This document shows positions 1 to 5,285 of a stretch of 6,876 nucleotides of DNA, piece by piece. Below the pieces are notes generated by a model. That model searched no databases, was not told the DNA's origin, and saw nothing but the letters and a program-made list of their open reading frames with translations. The stretch spans positions 1 to 6,876 of the forward strand of contig CAAFVA010000051.1 in assembly GCA_900766325.1 (NCBI GenBank), in the 5' to 3' direction. The stretch comes from Bacilli bacterium. GTDB taxonomy: Bacteria > Bacillota_I > Bacilli_A > RF39 > UBA660. Position 1 is the stretch's first letter. The number at the start of each line of letters is the position of its first letter. The translations under genes were made by a program, and so were the position numbers.

Positions 1-2
1 CG

Positions 3-2735
3 GAGTATTTTAGAAGTTCGTTTTATGAAACTAAAAACTTAATTCCAGACTTTGCTTTTAATTTAGGTGCGGGACAAAATATTTTTAATTATGGTTATTA
101 TGGATTACTTAGTCCTGTAATTCTTATTTCATACTTATTACCATTTATTAGTATGACAAACTACATTATGATAGCAAGTGTTATCTTATATTTTTTATCA
201 GGGGTGTTATTATACAAGTTTTTAAGTAGTCATTTTAATGATAAAACATCACTTTTGTTATCACTTTGCTTTTTGACGTTATCGCCACTTACGTTTCATT
301 TTCATCGTCATATAATGTTTGTATGGTACATGCCGTTTTTAATATTATCATTAATTGGGGTGGATAAATACGTAGGTAAAAATAAGTCAATGCTTCTTAT
401 GGTTGGTATTTTTTTAAACATCATGACCAATTATTATTATGGCGTTTCTTGTTTAATCGTTGTTTTAATATATGGTATATATATGTTAATTAATAAATAT
501 GATAAGTTTTGTTTTAAAACGTTTATCCTAGACGTTTTAAAAGCATCGTTAAGAATTATTGCTCCAATCTTATTAGCATGCGTTATACTAATTCCAAATC
601 TTTACGTTATTTTAACTTCAAACCGTATGACAAACGCTTCGGTTTCTACTTTAGAATTAATAATTCCAAATTTAAACGAGGTCTTATACCGGTCTTATAC
701 CATGGGTATTACAACGTTATTTATAATGGCACCAATCGGATTAATAATTTCTAAGAAGAAACAAAAAGGTGATACATTTTTAAGCATAGCTTTACTTTTA
801 ATTACTTTTATACCGTTTTTTATGTACGGATTAAATGGTTTTTTATACGTAAGAGGAAAGGTTCTTATTCCTTTTACCGTGCTATTCGTGTTTGTGCTTG
901 CTAAGTTTATTGAACGTTTAAAATGTGAGTCTATAAACATAAAAAAACTCATATTAATTACGACTATAATTTTATTAATCTCGTTCTTATTTGATTATAA
1001 AAACGTATTTTATGTTTTGGTTTTATTCGACTTAATTGTTACCATAGCTTGTTTATTTGCGTTTAATAAGTGTAAAAAAGAAAAAATAATACTAGTTCCG
1101 TTACTTATTATCTTACTTGTTACAGCTTTTTTAAATAATTTAAACGAGGATTATGTTAGTAAGGGCGAGTATGCTAACATCGAAAATAAAAACGTAAGTT
1201 ATTTATTTAACCAGGTAGATGATAGCTCTTTTTACCGAGCCGACAATTACGTTATGTCTTCGGTAAACGTTAATAAATCATACAACGAAAACTATTATAA
1301 TACGACGATATATTCTTCTAATTATAATAATTATTACTGGAGGTTTTATAATTTTGAGGTTGGAAATAATATACCATACCGTAACGCGTTTTTAACCGCT
1401 GGAAGCCAAAACTTATTATTTAATAATTTGATGGGGGTAAAGTACGTAATTACCGTTGATGAAATGGGGCCTGGTTACAAAAAAATAAATGAAAAAGATG
1501 GCGTATCTTTGTATTATAATAATAACGCTTTTCCGCTTGTTTATGTTACTGATAACGTAGGTTCCTACGAGGTGTATAACAAGCTTGATTTCCCGTATAG
1601 TACTGAGTATATGCTTAGTAATCCGGTTGTTAATACAAAAAAGGTGAATAATTATAAATCAGGAATGCAAAAACTTGATTTAGGATTAGAAGATCACTAC
1701 GAATTTACCGTTTCAAAAGATGAAAGCTACGAATTTGATTTAAAACAGACGATTAAAGATAAAATACTTATTGTTACTTTTGATATGAATTATAATGAAT
1801 CTTGCTTAAATGGCGATACAAAAATAACAATTAATGGTATTACTAATAAACTTACTTGTAAAAGCTGGTTATATCATAATGAAAATAACAGTTTTGAGTA
1901 TGTTATCTCTAACTTTGATGAAATATCTAAACTAAAGGTAGACATTAGTAAAGGAAGGTATGAAATATCAAACATAAACGTTTACTTAATGGACTATAAC
2001 TTTAAAAAATATAGTAGCATCAATAATTTAAAGATAGATAAAAGAAGAAGTGAAATAACAGGTGTTACGAAAACTAATAATGATTCATACGTGATAACAA
2101 GTATTCCTTACGATGAAGGCTTTAGCGTTTATGTTGATGATAAAAAAGTAGATTATGAGCTTGTAAATAGTGCTTTTTTAGGATTTAAGGTAGATAAAGG
2201 TACTCATAACATAAAAATAGTATATCATTCACCAGGGCTTAATTATGGTGTTTTACTATCTGTTTTAGGTTTTTTGCTAATGATTTTTATATTAATTTAT
2301 GAGGTAAAAGAAAAAATGATAAAAAAATTATTTCTAAAACACAGAGAATTAATAATGTATCTTATATTTGGCTTTTTAACGACCGTTATAAGTGTAGGCG
2401 TGTACTGGTTTTGCGTTTTTACCTTCCTTGATGCAACAAACGCTTTTGAACTTCAAGTTGCAAACGTAATATCTTGGATTTTATCAGTTTTATTTGCCTA
2501 CGTTACCAATAGAAAATTTGTTTTTGAAAGTAAAAATGATAAAATAATAAAAGAAGTGCTTAGTTTTTACTCATCAAGAGTATTAACTTTACTCATTGAC
2601 ATGTTACTTATGTTTGTGTTTGTATCGGTTCTTAAATATAACGATACGGTAGTTAAACTTTTTGTTCAAGTGGTAATAGTTATATTAAACTACGTCTTAA
2701 GTAAGTTATTAGTTTTTAAAAAGGAGCGGAAGTAA
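3..2735 (+). CDS. yfhO: YfhO-family GT-C glycosyltransferase fused to a GtrA/GtcA-like flippase domain (5' partial)
   Basis: The frame is open to the left edge, so the 5' end is missing. The ATG at 153 is internal, because the 50 codons before it encode a typical YfhO segment (DFAFNLGAGQNIFNYGYYGL). The 910 visible residues (numbered from base 3) begin with about ten membrane segments (to ~380), including the family-like NYYYGVS patch. A large presumed extracytoplasmic region follows (~380-745), with YfhO hallmarks: FYRADNY, LMGVKYVI, and near its end YDEGFSVYVDDKKV and GTHNIKIVYHSPG. One more membrane helix comes next. The last ~139 residues (772-910) form a complete four-helix GtrA/GtcA-like domain with the NRKFVF and NYVLSKLLVF motifs. 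In Bacilli, YfhO transfers sugars from undecaprenyl phosphate to lipoteichoic acid and GtcA flips the carrier; here they are one chain. The acceptor is inferred. It overlaps the next gene by one base (TAATG). Confidence 0.9.
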   Translation, partial: EYFRSSFYETKNLIPDFAFNLGAGQNIFNYGYYGLLSPVILISYLLPFISMTNYIMIASVILYFLSGVLLYKFLSSHFNDKTSLLLSLCFLTLSPLTFHFHRHIMFVWYMPFLILSLIGVDKYVGKNKSMLLMVGIFLNIMTNYYYGVSCLIVVLIYGIYMLINKYDKFCFKTFILDVLKASLRIIAPILLACVILIPNLYVILTSNRMTNASVSTLELIIPNLNEVLYRSYTMGITTLFIMAPIGLIISKKKQKGDTFLSIALLLITFIPFFMYGLNGFLYVRGKVLIPFTVLFVFVLAKFIERLKCESINIKKLILITTIILLISFLFDYKNVFYVLVLFDLIVTIACLFAFNKCKKEKIILVPLLIILLVTAFLNNLNEDYVSKGEYANIENKNVSYLFNQVDDSSFYRADNYVMSSVNVNKSYNENYYNTTIYSSNYNNYYWRFYNFEVGNNIPYRNAFLTAGSQNLLFNNLMGVKYVITVDEMGPGYKKINEKDGVSLYYNNNAFPLVYVTDNVGSYEVYNKLDFPYSTEYMLSNPVVNTKKVNNYKSGMQKLDLGLEDHYEFTVSKDESYEFDLKQTIKDKILIVTFDMNYNESCLNGDTKITINGITNKLTCKSWLYHNENNSFEYVISNFDEISKLKVDISKGRYEISNINVYLMDYNFKKYSSINNLKIDKRRSEITGVTKTNNDSYVITSIPYDEGFSVYVDDKKVDYELVNSAFLGFKVDKGTHNIKIVYHSPGLNYGVLLSVLGFLLMIFILIYEVKEKMIKKLFLKHRELIMYLIFGFLTTVISVGVYWFCVFTFLDATNAFELQVANVISWILSVLFAYVTNRKFVFESKNDKIIKEVLSFYSSRVLTLLIDMLLMFVFVSVLKYNDTVVKLFVQVVIVILNYVLSKLLVFKKERK
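2301..2318 (+). promoter_or_regulatory. possible internal ribosome binding site and ATG for a free GtrA-like protein
   Basis: A GAGGT Shine-Dalgarno-like run at 2301-2305 lies 10 bases before an in-frame ATG at 2316-2318. That codon sits exactly where the GtrA-like domain begins (MIKKLFLKHRELI). Initiation here would give a 139-residue protein, the usual size of a stand-alone GtcA/GtrA. The spacing is slightly long and purine-rich runs are common in such AT-rich DNA, so this may be only a relic of the gene fusion. Confidence 0.35.
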
Positions 2736-3679
2736 TGAAGAAAATATCAATTGTTGTACCTTGTTATAACGAAGAAGAATCAATTCCAATATTTTATGAG
2801 GAAATGAAAAAAATAATAAACAAAATGAAGAAAAAAGCCACTTTTGAATTTATTTTCATAGATGATGGTTCTTGTGATAACACACTTAAAATCTTAAGAG
2901 AATTATCGGGAAAGGATAAATCGGTAAGATACGTTTCATTTTCTAGAAACTTTGGTAAAGAAGCGGGTATTTATGCTGGTTTTAGTAATGCTACTGGTGA
3001 TTATGTTGCAACGATGGACGTTGATCTTCAAGATCCACCAGAATTACTTATCGAAATGTTTGATACTTTAGAAACTGGTGATTATGATTGCTGTGCATCT
3101 AAAAGTGTCTCTAGAAATGGCTATTCTTTCATAAGAAAAACGTTTACGAAGATGTTTTATAAAATAATTAATAGGATGTCTAACGTTGAAATGGTTGACG
3201 GTGCACGTGATTTTAGGCTTTTTACCCGTGAGATGACTGATGCTATTTTAAGTATAAAAGAGTATAACCGTTATTCAAAAGGAATATTTAGTTTTGTTGG
3301 TTTTAAGACAAAATGGATTGAATACGAAAATAAAGAAAGGGTAGCTGGTAATACAAAGTGGAGCTTTTGGAAACTGTTTTCATATGCCGTAGAAGGTATT
3401 ACCGCGTTTTCTACGGAACCATTAATTTTTAGTGCACTTATCGGAATAATCTTTTGTATTATTGCCTTTATAATGATAATGGTAATAATTATAAAGACCT
3501 TATGTTTTGGTGATCCGGTTAGTGGTTGGCCATCACTAGCTTGCATTATTATATTTGTAAGTGGTATTCAGTTGTTTTGCATTGGCATAATGGGACTTTA
3601 TTTGTCAAAAACTTATTTAGAGACCAAAAAAAGACCGTTATACATCATAAAAGAAACCGAAAAAAGAAAACAAGATTAG
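2735..3679 (+). CDS. GT2 polyprenyl-phosphate glycosyltransferase (CsbB/GtrB/DPM1-like)
   Basis: A 314-residue family 2 glycosyltransferase. The GT-A domain starts at once with ISIVVPCYNEE (4-14), then FIDDGS (41-46), RNFGKEAGIYAGF (71-83), the metal-binding DVD with DLQDPPELL (95-105), DGARDFRLF (155-163) and a C-terminal AGNTKWSFWKL segment (204-214). Two membrane helices follow (~220-253 and ~266-290) with a basic tail. This is the layout of CsbB, GtrB and YkoT, which load a sugar from a UDP-sugar onto undecaprenyl phosphate at the inner membrane face. The start is well supported: AAGGAG at 2721-2726 is 8 bases upstream, inside the preceding gene, and the ATG overlaps that gene's TAA. Coupling to a YfhO-GtrA fusion makes it the likely donor-forming enzyme of the same pathway. 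The sugar (GlcNAc in B. subtilis CsbB, glucose in phage GtrB) cannot be read from the sequence. No T-tract terminator follows it directly. Confidence 0.93.
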   Translation: MKKISIVVPCYNEEESIPIFYEEMKKIINKMKKKATFEFIFIDDGSCDNTLKILRELSGKDKSVRYVSFSRNFGKEAGIYAGFSNATGDYVATMDVDLQDPPELLIEMFDTLETGDYDCCASKSVSRNGYSFIRKTFTKMFYKIINRMSNVEMVDGARDFRLFTREMTDAILSIKEYNRYSKGIFSFVGFKTKWIEYENKERVAGNTKWSFWKLFSYAVEGITAFSTEPLIFSALIGIIFCIIAFIMIMVIIIKTLCFGDPVSGWPSLACIIIFVSGIQLFCIGIMGLYLSKTYLETKKRPLYIIKETEKRKQD

Positions 3680-3686
3680 GTAATAA

Positions 3687-3706
3687 GGCGTGATAAGATT
3701 CACGTT
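3687..3706 (+). other. short hairpin after the glycosyltransferase operon
   Basis: GGCGTGA (3687-3693) pairs with TCACGTT (3700-3706), a 7-bp stem with two G.U pairs and a 6-base loop, 8 bases after the stop codon. No T-run follows, so it is not a convincing intrinsic terminator. It may protect the 3' end or slow polymerase. The rest of 3680-3762 shows nothing I can identify except a TGTCAA (3731-3736) that is the reverse complement of the -35 box downstream. Confidence 0.3.
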
Positions 3707-3762
3707 GATTCAATAGTAGTTGTTATTTAATGTCAAAAAAGCAAGAAAGAAGTTAAAAAATG

Positions 3763-3790
3763 TTGACAAAATATAATAATATGTTACAAT
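3763..3790 (+). promoter_or_regulatory. strong sigma-A-type promoter of the intergenic RNA
   Basis: A perfect -35 box TTGACA (3763-3768), a 16-base spacer, and the -10 box TACAAT (3785-3790), preceded by TG one base upstream (TGtTACAAT, extended -10). The predicted start is near 3797, just before the first helix of the RNA. It is the best promoter in the window, and no protein gene of reasonable size follows it before a terminator. Confidence 0.85.
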
Positions 3791-3796
3791 TAAATT

Positions 3797-4096
3797 AACC
3801 TAGAGGAAGTTGTTATGAATATAAGTATTTAGAGAGAAAGTTTGTTTCTTTCTAAATGATAATTTTATATTTGTAACCTATCTGTAGTTTGGATAGTCGA
3901 AAATAGTTGAAATAACTAATCTTATTTGAATCTAGGCTTTACAATTGTAAATGAGAAAGAAAACTCATAAGAATAAGATATCACGTTAAATACTGATAAT
4001 ATTTAAAAATGAATTTGGGGTTTGCTTAAATTCAGAGTGATTTTTCATTCGAAAACTAAAAAAGTAACAGTTTTATCAGGACTGTTATTTTTTTTA
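3797..4096 (+). ncRNA. orphan structured RNA of about 300 nt with its own promoter and terminator
   Basis: Hand folding gives: P1 3799-3804/3931-3936 (CCTAGA/TCTAGG); P2 3812-3824/3865-3877 (13 bp, two G.U) continuing into P3 3827-3839/3845-3857 (13 bp, one G.U, loop GTTTG); P4 3878-3883/3891-3896; P5 3904-3908/3914-3918; P6 3919-3927/3971-3979; P7 3938-3942/3947-3951; P8 3952-3955/3964-3967; P9 3986-3992/4000-4006; P10 4010-4019/4025-4034 (10 bp, loop GTTTG again); P11 4035-4040/4045-4050; then the terminator. P1 and P6 would cross as a pseudoknot. The P9 loop is perfectly complementary to the terminator loop. Most bases can be paired. I see no tmRNA acceptor or tag, no RNase P or SRP core, no T-box motif and no riboswitch core that I recognise. 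Possible roles are a trans-acting sRNA, a scaffold or ribonucleoprotein RNA, or a long attenuator before murG. Promoter and terminator make transcription likely; the fold is not computed. Confidence 0.72.
4061..4095 (+). terminator. intrinsic terminator of the intergenic RNA
   Basis: GTAACAGT (4064-4071) pairs with ACTGTTAT (4081-4088), with one G.U. A-residues at 4061-4063 extend the stem into the T-tract (eight T at 4088-4095). The loop is 9 bases (TTTATCAGG, 4072-4080). Seven of these are the exact complement of the loop of hairpin P9. It lies about 105 bases before the murG start and would insulate murG from upstream transcription. Confidence 0.85.
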
Positions 4097-4170
4097 TTAT
4101 TAAAGCTTGTTGCACACTGAAAGATTGTTGTAAAGCATCTTCTTTTTATTACGTTAAAATCATATAATTA

Positions 4171-4179
4171 TGATATAAT
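4171..4179 (+). promoter_or_regulatory. extended -10 promoter for the murG-murB-ftsQ operon
   Basis: TGaTATAAT with a perfect -10 hexamer at 4174-4179 and the extended TG at 4171-4172. The -35 is poor: TTACGT at 4149-4154 would give 19-base spacing. An extended -10 can work without a good -35. The predicted start is near 4186, leaving a leader of only about 15 bases, just enough for the ribosome binding site. An imperfect inverted repeat, ATCATA/TATGAT (4159-4164/4169-4174), overlaps the -10 and could be an operator or chance in AT-rich DNA. Confidence 0.65.
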
Positions 4180-4189
4180 GATAAATAGT

Positions 4190-4195
4190 AGGTGA
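4190..4195 (+). promoter_or_regulatory. ribosome binding site that selects the TTG start of murG
   Basis: AGGTGA at 4190-4195 is 5 bases before TTG at 4201. A GTG at 4192-4194, also in frame, lies inside this Shine-Dalgarno sequence and has none of its own, so it is not the likely start. Confidence 0.75.
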
Positions 4196-4200
4196 TTCAT

Positions 4201-5283
4201 TTGAGAGTAATAATATCGGCAGGAGGAACTGGTGGACACATTTATCCAGCACTTGCAATTGCTAAAAAAATCAAACAAAAAGATGTTAATGCTGAAATTC
4301 TTTATATTGGAACCCATAACAGGATGGAAAAGGATATCGTTCCAAAAGAGGGATTTAAGTTTATTGGTATTAAAGTTGAGGGGTTAAAAAGAAGTTTGAG
4401 TCCGCGTAACATTAAAAGTGCGTTTTTATTTTTAAACGCTATTTCAAGATGTAAAAAAATAATAAAAAAGTTTAAACCTGATGTTGTAATTGGGGTTGGT
4501 GGTTATGTTTCTGCACCGGTAATATACGCAGCCCATAAGCTAGGAATAAAATGCTGTATTCATGAGCAAAACTCATCGTTTGGTGTTACCAATAAGTTTG
4601 CCTCAAAGTTCGCGGATAAAATATTTGTTTCTTTTAAAAGTTCGGTGGATAAGGCACAAGAAAAAAACAAAGTTATATACACTGGTAATCCGTGTGGTGA
4701 AATCGCGATTAAAACAGAACCCGCTAAAAAACAGGAGTATGGTCTTACACCAAATAAAAAGCTGGTATTAATCGTTATGGGTTCACTAGGTTCTAAAGTA
4801 GTTAGTGAAAAGATGAAACACATATTAACACTTTTTAATAATAAAGATTATGAGGTTATGTTCGTAACCGGAAAGAATTACTATGACGAGTATAAAAAAA
4901 TAAAGTATACTAACAATATAAAAATAGTCCCTTACGTTGATAAAATGGTAAGTTTGCTAAAGAAAACTGATTGTCTAGTCTCACGTGCTGGGGCATCTAC
5001 TTTAAGTGAAATCGCAGCTTTAAACGTTGCTTCAATATTAGTACCAAGTCCTTACGTGACCGAAAATCATCAGTATAAAAACGCGATGGATTTAGTAAGT
5101 AATAATGCTGCGTTAATGTTAGAAGAAAAAGATTTAAAAGGGGATGCTTTACTTAGAATGGTTGAAAAAATACTAAATGATAAAGTGTTCACAAACGAAT
5201 TAAAAAAGAATTTAAAGAGTTTTCAAATGGTAAATAGTGCTTCTATTATCTATGATGAAATAGTAAAGTTAGTGGGGGGATAA
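4201..5283 (+). CDS. murG: UDP-GlcNAc:lipid I N-acetylglucosaminyltransferase MurG
   Basis: This GT-B enzyme adds GlcNAc to undecaprenyl-PP-MurNAc-pentapeptide (lipid I) at the cytoplasmic membrane face, giving lipid II, the last cytoplasmic step of peptidoglycan precursor synthesis. From the TTG start the protein is 360 residues, normal for MurG. It opens with RVIISAGGTGGHIYPALAIA, with the first glycine loop at 8-12 and His13. The second glycine loop GVGGYVSAP is at 98-106, HEQN at 121-124, the third loop MGSLGS at 193-198, and the UDP-GlcNAc-binding segment SRAGASTLSE at 261-270 (Glu270), followed by ENHQ (288-291). The third loop is more often GGSxGA. The family N-terminus (MRVIISAGGTGG) and the Shine-Dalgarno position favour TTG 4201 over GTG 4192, which would add three residues. 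It is the first gene of the operon and lies 2 bases from murB. Confidence 0.96.
   Translation: MRVIISAGGTGGHIYPALAIAKKIKQKDVNAEILYIGTHNRMEKDIVPKEGFKFIGIKVEGLKRSLSPRNIKSAFLFLNAISRCKKIIKKFKPDVVIGVGGYVSAPVIYAAHKLGIKCCIHEQNSSFGVTNKFASKFADKIFVSFKSSVDKAQEKNKVIYTGNPCGEIAIKTEPAKKQEYGLTPNKKLVLIVMGSLGSKVVSEKMKHILTLFNNKDYEVMFVTGKNYYDEYKKIKYTNNIKIVPYVDKMVSLLKKTDCLVSRAGASTLSEIAALNVASILVPSPYVTENHQYKNAMDLVSNNAALMLEEKDLKGDALLRMVEKILNDKVFTNELKKNLKSFQMVNSASIIYDEIVKLVGG
5274..5280 (+). promoter_or_regulatory. G-rich ribosome binding site of murB
   Basis: Six consecutive G (5274-5279) then A, within the last codons of murG and 5 bases before the GTG start at 5286. It is less canonical than AGGAGG but the only Shine-Dalgarno-like run nearby. 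It supports the GTG start and translational coupling to murG. Confidence 0.6.
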
Positions 5284-5285
5284 AA

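Noticed and set aside
153..155. ATG at 153 as the start of the first gene
   Set aside because: The same frame is open for 50 more codons to the window edge and those codons encode conserved YfhO sequence, so the gene is truncated by the window.
695..952. Minus-strand ORF of 85 codons inside the YfhO gene
   Set aside because: Shadow of a strongly supported membrane protein on the + strand; no ribosome binding site or recognisable domain.
3271..3546. Minus-strand ORF of 91 codons opposite the GT2 gene
   Set aside because: Opposite the conserved C-terminal half of the glycosyltransferase; its hydrophobic look comes from the reverse complement of membrane helix codons.
3797..4096. tmRNA, RNase P RNA, SRP RNA, T-box leader or riboswitch as identity of the intergenic RNA
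   Set aside because: No tRNA-like ends or tag ORF, no full RNase P core (GAGGAAG at 3803-3809 only vaguely resembles its 5' conserved region), no SRP GGAAGCAG element, no T-box GGTGG/ACCGCG motif, and no riboswitch core I can recognise from memory.
4101..4136. Short repeats TAAAGC and TTGTTG (4101-4113 and 4125-4136)
   Set aside because: 6-base units in AT-rich DNA, in opposite order and with no further extension; not convincing as a site or mobile-element end.
4192..4194. GTG at 4192 as the murG start
   Set aside because: It lies inside the Shine-Dalgarno sequence AGGTGA that serves TTG 4201, and it adds three residues not usual before RVIISAGGTGG.
3680..4200. Insertion sequence, MITE or CRISPR remnant in the intergenic stretch
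   Set aside because: No terminal inverted repeats, target duplication, transposase fragment or regularly spaced repeats were found.
4560..4823. Overlapping ORFs on both strands within murG (minus 4560-4823, plus 4562-4771)
   Set aside because: They lie within the conserved HEQN-to-third-glycine-loop region of MurG and have no independent support.
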